Part shown: positions 52,171 to 60,853 of the stretch, piece by piece
Numbering within the stretch: position 1 is the stretch's first letter
How the letters are laid out: each line of letters opens with the position of its first letter
Source: Lusitaniella coriacea LEGE 07157
GTDB lineage: Bacteria; Cyanobacteriota; Cyanobacteriia; Cyanobacteriales; Spirulinaceae
Assembly (NCBI RefSeq): GCF_015207425.1
Contig: NZ_JADEWZ010000010.1
Location: forward strand, 87,686 to 151,685
Length of the DNA: 64,000 nt
Reading direction: 5' to 3'
Position numbers and translations under genes: made by a program
Notes under the pieces: model-generated
Seen by the model: only the letters and a program-made list of their open reading frames with translations
Databases searched by the model: none
What the model was told of the DNA's origin: nothing

Positions 52171-53454
52171 CTATAACGGTAGGGAAGCTTGAGTGATTGC
52201 TTCTTCTGGCCCCACGAGGGAGAGGTAAGGAGAGTTGTTAAAGTGGCGTTGAGCGGCTTGTTGAAGGGTTGGTGCAGTGATGGTGCGAACGGCTTCTTGG
52301 AAGTGGGTATCGAAGTCGATTCCGAGTCCTAGGGTTTCGTACCAGCCGTAGGTTTGAGCGATTTCGGCGTTGGTTTGCTTGCCGAGGGCGTATTGACCGA
52401 GGAGTTTGTTTTTGATGGCTTGGAGTTCTTCGGGGGTGAGGGGAGTATGACAGAGGCGCGTGACTTCTGTATGCAGTCCTTCTAGGGCGATCGCGGTATT
52501 TTCCGGTGCGGTTCCCATATAAGCGACAAATAAGGACTGTTCGAGGCGAGTGGGATAAAAAGCAGAAACATCATAAGCTAAACCGCGTTTTTCTCGCAAT
52601 TCCACGAAGAGGCGACTGGATAGACCATTTCCCAGATAGGTATTGAGGAGTTTTAAGGGGATGTAATCTTCGTTTTGCACCGATGGGGTGAGATAGCCCA
52701 ACATGACGATGGATTGTTGGGTGGGTTGCGGGTTAATCTGTTGGGAGGGGTTGGGCGCGATCGCGCGATCGCGCAATTGAGGTAAAGGTGTGGCGGGAAT
52801 CTCCCAATCTCCCAACACTTCCGTCACTAAACGAACCGCGACTTCGGGATCGATGCAACCCGACAAACTCACTACTAAATTATCCGGGCGAAAATAGGTT
52901 TGGTGATATTCCTGTAAATCCTCGCGAGTAATCTGCGTAACAGTTTCTTCGGTTCCCAAGCTGGAAACGCCGTAGGGATGGTTGGGATACATCGCTTTCC
53001 GCAGATGTTGATAAGCGACATTGAAGGGTTGTTCCTGTTGAGAACGAATGCTTTGCAGAACTAAAAATCGTTCGAGATCGATCTCTGCTTCGGGAAAGCT
53101 GGGGGAGCGCAATAATTCTCCCGCTAGGGTTAAAATGGCAGCAAAATCCGACGAGACGGTTTTGAGGCTCATTAAAAAGTAATCCGTCGTCGCATCCGCT
53201 CCCAAACTCGCCCCTACGGATTCAACTTTTTCGGCAATTTCCACCGCAGACCAGCGTTCGGTTCCCTTGGTCATTAAATTGGAAAGTAGGGAGGCTAGAC
53301 CTGCTTTCTCTCTTGTTTCCCAGCGCGTTCCCGCCCTCAAAAATAAGCGAGCAGCAATAATATCAGCGGCGCGATTTTCAACGCAAATAACGGTAATGCC
53401 GTTGTCTAGAACGGTGCGATGAATTGGGAGATGGTGGTGTGAGCTGTTATGCAT
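52171..53454 (-). CDS. M16B peptidase-like subunit without the zinc motif
   Basis: From ATG 53454 (MHNSSHHHLPIHRTVLDNGI) the protein has 427 residues with the M16 fold (VCVENRAAD-like start, RAGTRWETREKAGLASLLSN). The HxxEH zinc motif is lost: the aligned segment reads LASLLSNLMTKG. The late text LVVSLSGCIDPEV and the ELREKRGLAYDVSAFYPTRL stretch are typical of M16B non-catalytic subunits. It follows the active partner gene on the same strand, so the two should form a heterodimer. The gap between them contains repeat DNA. Confidence 0.88.
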   Translation of the reverse strand: MHNSSHHHLPIHRTVLDNGITVICVENRAADIIAARLFLRAGTRWETREKAGLASLLSNLMTKGTERWSAVEIAEKVESVGASLGADATTDYFLMSLKTVSSDFAAILTLAGELLRSPSFPEAEIDLERFLVLQSIRSQQEQPFNVAYQHLRKAMYPNHPYGVSSLGTEETVTQITREDLQEYHQTYFRPDNLVVSLSGCIDPEVAVRLVTEVLGDWEIPATPLPQLRDRAIAPNPSQQINPQPTQQSIVMLGYLTPSVQNEDYIPLKLLNTYLGNGLSSRLFVELREKRGLAYDVSAFYPTRLEQSLFVAYMGTAPENTAIALEGLHTEVTRLCHTPLTPEELQAIKNKLLGQYALGKQTNAEIAQTYGWYETLGLGIDFDTHFQEAVRTITAPTLQQAAQRHFNNSPYLSLVGPEEAITQASLPL

Positions 53455-53578
53455 TGAAATTTTGTACTGGGGGAACTGGGGGAGAGAGAGACGCGGTGAG
53501 AAATTGGTGGGTTTGACGCAGAGCGCTCGATACTCAATATGAATGTGTTTTAGCTTAGAGAGGTTGGCATAGGAGGGT

Positions 53579-54865
53579 TTATAGGGGCTGTACAACCGCG
53601 ATCGCGTATTTATCGGGAGAGAGGTAGCGATTGGCTATTTTTTGCAGGTCAGAGGCTTGAATCTGCTGAATTTGCTGAGGATAGGTCACGGAGAGTTCTG
53701 CGGTGGCAATGGTGTTGTAGTAGCCGTACAGTCCTGCGAGTTGGCTGGGAGTTTCTGTGGAAAAGGCATAATCGTTAGACAACAATCGCTTACAGCGAGA
53801 GAGTTCTTTTGCTTCAACGGGAACGTGTTGTAATTGGTTGACGCGATCGCGAATCCACATCTCCACCCGTTCTAAATACTGCGGTTCCAACCAAGCCGTA
53901 ATCGTCAATAAACTCGAATCTCGCTGCAAGGAAAACTCACAAACAATATCCAACACCCATTGTTGCTCTTCTCGCAATTCTCGTACTAACCGAGAGGATT
54001 GTCCGCCTCCTAAAATTGCCGACAGCATATCCAATCCAAAGGCTTCTTGCAACGATTCAACTCCGGGACCTTGCCAAGCCATCAACAATCGCGCCTGTTC
54101 TACGCGGGGTAAGCGCAATTCAGTGCGGCGAATTTCTGTTAGGGGGGGTTCGGCACGAACGACGGTTGGGGGACACTCCGATCGCGTGCTAAACTCCTTA
54201 AAACTTTCCCTGACCAGCGCCAAAGCCGCATCCTTTTCAATTCCTCCCGCGATCGCGACGGTCATATTTTCCGGTTGGTAATAGGTGCGATGAAAACAAC
54301 GCATTTGATTGGGGGATCGCTCCCTTACTTGCATCTCCGTTCCCAAAATCGACCGTCCGTAGGTATGGCACTGGTACAAACTCTCGCACAATGCCTGAAA
54401 TCCTAACCAGTCGGGATCGTCCTGACAGGCGCGAATTTCCTCAATCACCACTTCTCTCTCTCGCACAAACTCCTCATCGGAGATCGCCGCGTGCAGAAGG
54501 ATGTCTGCAAAGGAAGGAAGAATCTCTGGCAAATGTTGTACTGCTGTCGTAATGAAAAAATGAGCGTAATCGTGACTGGTTGCGGCATTGGTCATCCCGC
54601 CGCTATTTTCAATCGCCCAATCGAACGCCCCCGGCGCAATGCGATGGCTGCCCTTGAAAATCATGTGTTCTAGAAAATGGGCAATCCCATGCCACTCATC
54701 GGGTTCGGCACTTGCCCCCGCACGCACCCAAACATCAACAACTACCACAGGCGTTGCGGGGATATATTGGTGAATGACGGTTAAGCCATTATCTAATTGG
54801 AAACGATTGGCAGGGAAGTTCAACGCAGCATCAAGAGGTTCGGACAATTGAGAGGATTGTTGCAA
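53579..54865 (-). CDS. M16B zinc peptidase, catalytic subunit
   Basis: The 428-residue protein has the HxxEH motif at H63, E66 and H67 (IAHFLEHMIFKGSH), with the third ligand Glu expected in REREVVIEEI. The inner text ATSHDYAHFFITTAVQ and LREEQQWVLDI completes the M16B fold. With the following non-catalytic subunit it would degrade peptides, in the manner of bacterial and mitochondrial processing peptidase-like pairs. A 124-nt gap separates the stop from the second subunit's start. Confidence 0.93.
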   Translation of the reverse strand: MQQSSQLSEPLDAALNFPANRFQLDNGLTVIHQYIPATPVVVVDVWVRAGASAEPDEWHGIAHFLEHMIFKGSHRIAPGAFDWAIENSGGMTNAATSHDYAHFFITTAVQHLPEILPSFADILLHAAISDEEFVREREVVIEEIRACQDDPDWLGFQALCESLYQCHTYGRSILGTEMQVRERSPNQMRCFHRTYYQPENMTVAIAGGIEKDAALALVRESFKEFSTRSECPPTVVRAEPPLTEIRRTELRLPRVEQARLLMAWQGPGVESLQEAFGLDMLSAILGGGQSSRLVRELREEQQWVLDIVCEFSLQRDSSLLTITAWLEPQYLERVEMWIRDRVNQLQHVPVEAKELSRCKRLLSNDYAFSTETPSQLAGLYGYYNTIATAELSVTYPQQIQQIQASDLQKIANRYLSPDKYAIAVVQPL

Positions 54866-54945
54866 TTTGGGATCGCCAAGAGGGGGATATTTTCACCTAT
54901 CCTAGCGCTTTATTGAGATTTTTAAGAGAATAGCTCGCGATTCTT

Positions 54946-56637
54946 TCACTTCGCAATCAATTCAGCCGTTTCCACTCGCCACACCCGATCCAACTTGTTT
55001 GCCGGCATTGTTAGATATAAAACATCCCCCGGTAAGAGATAGGCGCGTAACAATTCCCAACCGTGAATCAGTCGTCCTTTGGATTCGAGATATAGCGGGA
55101 CAAAATCGGCATTTTTGGCACTTTCCGCGATCGTTTGATGGCAGAAGGGATGCGCGGGAGTAATCAGCGTGGCGAGGGCAACCCAAAGCAAATCCTCCGT
55201 CATGCCATTGCCCAAAATTTTGCCCCCCAACGCCGCCGCAGCAAATGCGGGTGTTGCCAATTCATTGGGACACAAAACCGTTTCAAATTCAAAAACCTGC
55301 TGTACGGCGAGGGAAAACTGCGGGTCTTGGTTGCGAACGACAACGGGTAACTTCGGCTGTATGCCTTTTGCGCACAAACTAATCTCCACATTCACCATAT
55401 CGTTACTGGTGACCACCAATAAAGCCGCCGCCTTTTTCAGATTTGCCGCCGCGAGGGTGCTGGAGAGGCGCGCGTCTTCCATAATCACCGGAACCCCTAA
55501 AGAACGCGCCGCATGGAGAAAGCGGTTATTGGGATCTCGCTCAATTGCAACGACTTCGTAGCCTTGAGCGTGAAATTGCTGCATGGTGCGCATTCCCACT
55601 TCTCCCAACCCACACACAACGTAGTGATTGCGCGAGGGAACCCGTGCTGCATCCCAAAACTGGCGAATGCGACTCCCCAAAACGAAATCGTTAATCAGTG
55701 CGTAGCAAATTCCAATCACTCCCGCACCGACAATCATCATGATCGCCGTGAAGATTTTTAAACCATCCGGTGCGTTTTCAGCGACTTCCTCTTTCCCTCC
55801 CGCACCGGTAATCATGCCAACGGAAAAGTAGAAGGCATCGACAATGGAAGTATCGAAGTTAATAAAAACGTAGGTGAAGGTTGCGAGGAAAACGACACTC
55901 AAAAGCGCAAGGGTTACAACAGCAACGGGACGACCGTAATTGCTCAACTGTCGTAGATTGGTGAGAATTTTGAACCATTTCCGAATTCTGGAGGTGCGAT
56001 GGGTGTGGAATTGGGGTTTGGTTCCGAGGATGAGATGATCCCCTGCTTGTAGTTTTTTGCCGTCCGCGATCGCGGAAATTAAATCGAATTCCCCTGTCGC
56101 AGGTAAATAATAAATTAACATCCGCGCGCGGTTTTCCCAGAGTTCGCTGAGTTTTCGCCCCAACCAAGGATGCCGTTCGTGGATAATTTCTTCGTGGATG
56201 GGCCAAGTTTGATTGAAAATTTGCAGTTGCCCGATCGCTTTATTTCCCAAAGCAGCAAAGGCAAAAATGGGAGCAGCTAGGGCAGAAACGCTCATGCTAA
56301 CGTGATTGAGGAGGGTTCGATTGAGGCGATCGCCCAAGGTTCGATTGAAGAGGCGGTTGATAATGCGAATTTTAGGGTTGAGAACTTTTGCCTGGGTGAG
56401 AACGGCTAAATTCAAAGCATCGTCGCTGCTTGAGAGTACGAGGGTGTGAGCGTCCCGGATTCCAGCAGCCACAAGGGTTGCCGGAGAGCGCATATCGCCG
56501 ATAATAATATCATCGTTACGTTCGCCAGGAATGGGGCGATCGCTAATCCCCACCACATCTGCTCCCTGATGCCTGAGCAAATTGAAAATTTTGTATCCAG
56601 TCCGACCTAAAGCGCAGACAATGATTTTGGGTTTCAT
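54946..56637 (-). CDS. RCK-pore-RCK channel-like protein with non-canonical filter
   Basis: The 563-residue protein has two RCK (TrkA-N) domains flanking a two-helix pore. The first Rossmann motif is CALGRTGYKIF near the N-terminus and the second is VCGLGEVGMRTM in the C-terminal half. The pore lies between (VVTLALLSVVFLATFTYVF, then DAFYFSVGMITGAGGKE). Where K+ channels have TVGYG, this has TGAGG, so K+ selectivity is doubtful. The gene stands alone upstream of the M16 pair. The likely role is a regulated ion pathway controlled by nucleotides. Confidence 0.82.
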   Translation of the reverse strand: MKPKIIVCALGRTGYKIFNLLRHQGADVVGISDRPIPGERNDDIIIGDMRSPATLVAAGIRDAHTLVLSSSDDALNLAVLTQAKVLNPKIRIINRLFNRTLGDRLNRTLLNHVSMSVSALAAPIFAFAALGNKAIGQLQIFNQTWPIHEEIIHERHPWLGRKLSELWENRARMLIYYLPATGEFDLISAIADGKKLQAGDHLILGTKPQFHTHRTSRIRKWFKILTNLRQLSNYGRPVAVVTLALLSVVFLATFTYVFINFDTSIVDAFYFSVGMITGAGGKEEVAENAPDGLKIFTAIMMIVGAGVIGICYALINDFVLGSRIRQFWDAARVPSRNHYVVCGLGEVGMRTMQQFHAQGYEVVAIERDPNNRFLHAARSLGVPVIMEDARLSSTLAAANLKKAAALLVVTSNDMVNVEISLCAKGIQPKLPVVVRNQDPQFSLAVQQVFEFETVLCPNELATPAFAAAALGGKILGNGMTEDLLWVALATLITPAHPFCHQTIAESAKNADFVPLYLESKGRLIHGWELLRAYLLPGDVLYLTMPANKLDRVWRVETAELIAK

Positions 56638-56798
56638 GGGGCAAAATGTAAAAGCAGACTTTCTATTCTGCCATTTCTAGTTACTTTTTTTATTGTTGCT
56701 GAAAATTTGTCTGTGAAGTGTAGCTAAAAACACCGTCTTCAAAGATTCACAGGATAATAGGAGCGGGGTTTAGGGGGAAGAAATAAGGCTGAGGGATT

Positions 56799-57935
56799 TC
56801 AAAAATCTGGCGCGCGATCGCGCACTGTGTTTGCCAGTTCTAAGGCTAAATCCTTCATCACAACATCAACAGCGTTTTGGTTCAAATGCCCGTCCTCCAG
56901 ACTGACTCGATAATCCTCAATGCCAATGGGAATGAGAACTTCTTGAAATCCTTGATTAATCTCCTCAATCGTTTCTTGGAATTGTTCTTGAGATGCTCGA
57001 TAATATTTATCATTGAGAACAAAAATCTGTTCCCCCAATAATCTATCCTTAGAAGGTTTTTGCGGTCTAAAAATAAGCAATTTTCCTTGGTTTTCAATGA
57101 CTTCACTTTCAATTGCCTTGATGAGTTTTCGCGTGAGGGTAATCCCATAATTCATCCTCGGACTTTGAGGAGAGAGAAAAATGGATAAGTGACTTTTCTC
57201 ACTTGCTAAATTTTCCGCTTTCATGAATCCTAGATCGCTGTTCCATCGCTGTTGCCACTCTTGATTAACTGTCCCTTGATAATCAGTCAAAGGAACGTAG
57301 GGAGAAGGTAAGCGTTTTTCCCAAGCATCATCTCGCTTTGGAGAAGATTTTAAAACGCGATGCAGTAATAAACCTAAACGACTTGATGGAATTTTGTCGC
57401 CAATCTTGTAATTTGGACCTTGCAATTGATTTCCTTCCAACCAAAACGTAGGCTTTGGCGTACCATTCGCAGGCCAATGGGTGGGAAACATATTATTCCA
57501 AATATCATTTTCAGGAGTTTGCCAAAGAATGACTAAATCCGCACGATATTGTTGATAATATTCTCGGAGGGCTAACAGTTGTTGATCTTGCCCGTATCCC
57601 CAAGCACCCACTGAAAAAACTTTTACCTTTTTACCTAGGGTATTAAGATGATGTTCTAAGCGACGTTCTGGCATTCGGTCATAGATACAAGCCCCTGCTT
57701 CAACGTGGGAATCTCCTAATAAGATAATCACAAAGTCTTCAGGAGAATATTTAATGGGATGACCGCGAAATCCCAACTGATTTTCTTCTAATTCGGATTG
57801 CGAAAACTTCCAGCCTGCGACTTGTAAGGGCGGTCGATCGATCAGTCGTAAAACTCCTTCAGATAAAATCAGCGCAACGGAGAAACTACACAAGATTAAA
57901 AGTAGGTTGATTAGGTTACTTTTTAATTTACTCAT
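56799..57935 (-). CDS. Membrane-anchored SGNH hydrolase-like protein
   Basis: From ATG 57935 (MSKLKSNLINLLLILC) the protein has 378 residues, with an N-terminal membrane anchor (LINLLLILCSFSVALILSEG). The SGNH motifs are GDSHVEAG (74-81, Ser76 as nucleophile) and the C-terminal DGHLNQNA, the His of the triad. Text SVGAWGYGQDQQLLALREYY is also typical. Members include AlgX-like and O-acyl esterases acting on polysaccharides outside the cell. The substrate is unknown. Confidence 0.83.
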   Translation of the reverse strand: MSKLKSNLINLLLILCSFSVALILSEGVLRLIDRPPLQVAGWKFSQSELEENQLGFRGHPIKYSPEDFVIILLGDSHVEAGACIYDRMPERRLEHHLNTLGKKVKVFSVGAWGYGQDQQLLALREYYQQYRADLVILWQTPENDIWNNMFPTHWPANGTPKPTFWLEGNQLQGPNYKIGDKIPSSRLGLLLHRVLKSSPKRDDAWEKRLPSPYVPLTDYQGTVNQEWQQRWNSDLGFMKAENLASEKSHLSIFLSPQSPRMNYGITLTRKLIKAIESEVIENQGKLLIFRPQKPSKDRLLGEQIFVLNDKYYRASQEQFQETIEEINQGFQEVLIPIGIEDYRVSLEDGHLNQNAVDVVMKDLALELANTVRDRAPDF

Positions 57936-58063
57936 GCTTTTTTTGAGAATTAGAACTAGTTTTTCGCGAAAGCAGAGGGGGCGCAAGCCTTGCACCCCTA
58001 CTCTTTGAAAAGCGGTCGATTAATAAACGCGATCGCGCGAATGATTCCCCTAAAATTTCCTTT

Positions 58064-59026
58064 TCAACTCGCAACTTGCCAGGGTTCATCCTGAGTTCGA
58101 TTGCGGGGAACCTCATAGGTCATAAAATCTTTTGCCAGTCGCGTATTGGGGAAAATTGCCCGTGCTTCTTCGAGCAAATTACGGGGATCGATCGCGTTTC
58201 CGGGCGCATAGCGGGGACTCAAATGGGTCATAATCAATTGCTTCACCCCGCCTAAAAGCGCCACTTGTGCTGCCATTGTTGAGGTTGAGTGGAGGCGATC
58301 AAAAGCCAGTTGAGCATCCTGGTGGGCGAAAGTTGCTTCGTGAATGAGAACATCGGCATCCTGGGCGAGTTCCACCGCCGCATCGCAGAAAACCGTATCG
58401 GTGCAATAGGCAAATTTTCGTCCGGTTTCCGGGGGATCGCACAGATCCGTACCGCGAATTTTCCGTCCGTCCTCCAATGTGATGGTTTGCCCTTGTTTAA
58501 GTTTGCCGTAGAGGGGGCCAGAAGGAATTCCCAGCGCGATCGCTTTTTCCACATTAAAACGCCCCGGTCGGTCTTTTTCCTCCACGCGGTAGCCGTAGGC
58601 GGGAACGCGATGGGTCAGTTTTAAACAACTCACCGTAAAATTCTCATCCTCATAAACTCGTCCCGGTTGAATGAGATGAACCGATATCCGCGACGAAAAG
58701 TTCATGTAGGAATATTTGGCACAAGCTTTGAGATAATCTTCCAATCCAGCAGGACCATAGAGATCGATGGGTTGTCCGGTTCCCGCTAAACCGCAACTGG
58801 CAATCAATCCCATTAGTCCAAAAATATGATCGCCGTGCATATGGGTGATGAAAATGCGGCGAATTTGCGAACTTTTAAGATCGCTGCGCAGGAGTTGGTG
58901 TTGGGTTCCTTCTCCACAGTCAAAGAGCCAAACTTCCGCGCGTTGGGGAAGACGAAGGGCTACAGAGGAAACATTTCGCGATCGCGTGGGAACGCCAGAA
59001 CTCGTGCCTAAAAAGGTAATTTCCAC
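58064..59026 (-). CDS. rnz: Ribonuclease Z
   Basis: The 320-residue protein is a metallo-beta-lactamase-fold tRNA 3' processing nuclease. It has ITFLGTSSGVPT, the zinc motif HMHGDH (H62, H64, D66, H67) and the C-terminal LIHEATFAHQDAQLA then THLSPRYAPG. It cuts pre-tRNA 3' trailers. The length fits the short bacterial type. It stands alone; the following gene on the plus strand diverges. Confidence 0.95.
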   Translation of the reverse strand: MEITFLGTSSGVPTRSRNVSSVALRLPQRAEVWLFDCGEGTQHQLLRSDLKSSQIRRIFITHMHGDHIFGLMGLIASCGLAGTGQPIDLYGPAGLEDYLKACAKYSYMNFSSRISVHLIQPGRVYEDENFTVSCLKLTHRVPAYGYRVEEKDRPGRFNVEKAIALGIPSGPLYGKLKQGQTITLEDGRKIRGTDLCDPPETGRKFAYCTDTVFCDAAVELAQDADVLIHEATFAHQDAQLAFDRLHSTSTMAAQVALLGGVKQLIMTHLSPRYAPGNAIDPRNLLEEARAIFPNTRLAKDFMTYEVPRNRTQDEPWQVAS

Positions 59027-59183
59027 AAAAATTGGAATTGCGATGGGTTTTTAAACGATACGTTCATGATAAAACATTGGCATATCCCCTCTCGCGTTCC
59101 GTAAACTTTGATTTGATGGGTTGAGAGTGGCGCGGGGATTTATCCCTCATTGCTTGATTGACAGAGTACTAAAAATCAGGATT

Positions 59184-60305
59184 ATGATGACAGATCGTTT
59201 CTTCGGGATTGCATTCTTCCTTCGTTGGCAATGGTGGTATAGCCTTGGGATTCTGCTTTTAGCCTTACCCGCCCAAGCCGCAGACGTGCGCGTTGCCATT
59301 AAACAGGGAGTCTCTCAGATTCAGATTGGCGGATCGAAAACTATTATCGTGCGCGATCGCGCGGGAAAAAAACTCGGCGAAATTCCTAGCGGTTATTCCC
59401 ATACTGCCCGGAAAAGCGGCGGGACAATTGCCCTGGGAAATGTACAAAATTCAGAGCTTTGGCTCAAACCCACCTCAGAAGGTTACCTGTGGATTGGCAA
59501 TCGTTGGTATCGCGGCGACGCGCGCTTATTTATCAGTCGAAATGGCGTGAGTGCTATCAACCACGTCGATATCGAAGACTACCTCTACAGCGTCGTTGGA
59601 GCTGAAATGATTGCCAGTTGGCACATCGAAGCCCTCAAAGCCCAAGCCGTTGCCGCCCGTTCCTACGCACTCCACAAGCAAGCAGAATCGAGAAACCGCA
59701 GTTACGATGTCGATACCACAACCGCAACACAAGTGTACAAAGGGCTGGAAGGAGAAGCCAGCAGCACCCAACGGGCAGTTCGGGAAACAGCAGGAGAGGT
59801 GATGGTCTACGAAGGGAAAATCATCTTAGCCGTGTTCCACTCCTCCTCTGGCGGGCATACCGAAAACGTCGAAGATATTTGGAGTTCTCCCCTTCCCTAT
59901 TTACGCGGCGTTGCCGATTACGACCGGGATGCCCCCGTTTATCAATGGACGAAATCCTTTTCTCGCGCGGAACTGAGTCGTTTAGTGGGGGGCGTGGGAA
60001 CCATCCAATCGATGACTCCCGCAAGGACGACACCCCAAGGACGCATTGTTACCATGCAGGTGACGGGCGATCGCGAAACGCGACAAGTAAGTGGCGCGCA
60101 ATTGCGCTCTGCATTGGGGTTACGCAGCCGACTCTTTACGGTTTCGGCAACGGGTTCGGGATTCATCATCCAAGGACGAGGGTTCGGTCACGGGGTCGGA
60201 CTCAGCCAATGGGGAGCCAAGGCGTTGGCGGAGCAAGGATATAATTATCGCCAAATTCTAGGGCATTACTATCAAAATGCTGCCCTGAGTCGAATTGGGG
60301 GGTAG
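59184..60305 (+). CDS. Exported SpoIID/LytB-domain protein
   Basis: From ATG 59184 (an ATG three nt later is equally possible) the protein has 373 residues. The start is a signal peptide (WQWWYSLGILLLALPAQAAD). The SpoIID domain follows: YLYSVVGAEMIASWHIEALK, AQAVAARSYAL, SSSGGHTENVEDIW and the late GRGFGHGVGLSQWGAKALA. SpoIID-type enzymes are lytic transglycosylases that cut peptidoglycan. It probably acts in the periplasm on the cell wall. Confidence 0.9.
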   Translation: MMTDRFFGIAFFLRWQWWYSLGILLLALPAQAADVRVAIKQGVSQIQIGGSKTIIVRDRAGKKLGEIPSGYSHTARKSGGTIALGNVQNSELWLKPTSEGYLWIGNRWYRGDARLFISRNGVSAINHVDIEDYLYSVVGAEMIASWHIEALKAQAVAARSYALHKQAESRNRSYDVDTTTATQVYKGLEGEASSTQRAVRETAGEVMVYEGKIILAVFHSSSGGHTENVEDIWSSPLPYLRGVADYDRDAPVYQWTKSFSRAELSRLVGGVGTIQSMTPARTTPQGRIVTMQVTGDRETRQVSGAQLRSALGLRSRLFTVSATGSGFIIQGRGFGHGVGLSQWGAKALAEQGYNYRQILGHYYQNAALSRIGG

Positions 60306-60438
60306 AATTCTGAATTCAGACGGGTATCTAAAGTTCTAGCTGAGTGGCGGTTCGGTAACACTTCATTACACAGCAAATTGGCTTTCACAGTCCATTCCAG
60401 TCCAGCTTTCGCCTCGGTATCCATCCGAAACTCTTTGA

Positions 60439-60581
60439 TATAGCGTTTTCGTTTGGGATGTGGAACTGGACGTGACGGCAAAAGGCAGTAGGCAGTAGGC
60501 AGAAGTAGAAAGAGATACAGGTGTTATTTGGGTATATAAGAAATCTGTGTTGGGTTTCACGCTTCATTTGAAAACGCTATA
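60439..60581. mobile_element. 143-bp MITE-like element with 12-bp perfect terminal inverted repeats
   Basis: TATAGCGTTTTC at 60439-60450 is exactly inverse to GAAAACGCTATA at 60570-60581. Taking TAGCGTTTTC as the true end leaves a TA at each side, the target duplication of IS630/Tc1-mariner transposases. The inside (TTTGGGATGTGGAACTGGAC and AAAGGCAGTAGGCAGTAGGC) carries no gene. A decayed copy at 51970-52099 shows that this is a family. Confidence 0.7.
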
Positions 60582-60834
60582 GCTATTCGACCATACTTAC
60601 CCAAAGGAAAAGTAATACCAGCCGGGAGCATCTCACTTTTGTAAGAACGTCTGAACTACGTTGCTGTTTTTTCAGTTTCAGTGACAGTTCTACGTCATTA
60701 GAGTACTTTTGTTCTGTAAATCTGATTTGCTCCCTCTACGGGTTACTTTGAAGTTATCGAACTGAGAGACTATTTAAAACAAAATAATAAAGTGCTATCC
60801 AAAATAACTCGTCGAAAATTGGACGCTGCTATTA

Positions 60835-60850
60835 ACCTTTCCAAAGGTTA
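60835..60850. terminator. Palindrome AACCTTTCCAAAGGTT after the CheA-like gene
   Basis: The text TAACCTTTCCAAAGGTTA is a perfect palindrome 4 nt after the CheA-like stop (minus strand). A T-rich stretch follows only loosely on the minus strand, so the terminator call is tentative. Confidence 0.35.
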
Positions 60851-60853
60851 GCT

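Larger units (their letters stand above)
60306..60853. other. 548-nt intergenic region containing a MITE
   Basis: The only clear element is the TA-flanked repeat at 60439-60581. Right of it the DNA is AT-rich, with CCGGGAGCATCTCACTTTTG and a run of TTTTTTCAG but no gene. The CheA-like gene ends at 60854 with CTTTGGAAAGG/CCTTTCCAAAGG-like DNA next to it (AACCTTTCCAAAGGTT at 60835, a palindrome) that may be a terminator stem. Confidence 0.5.
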
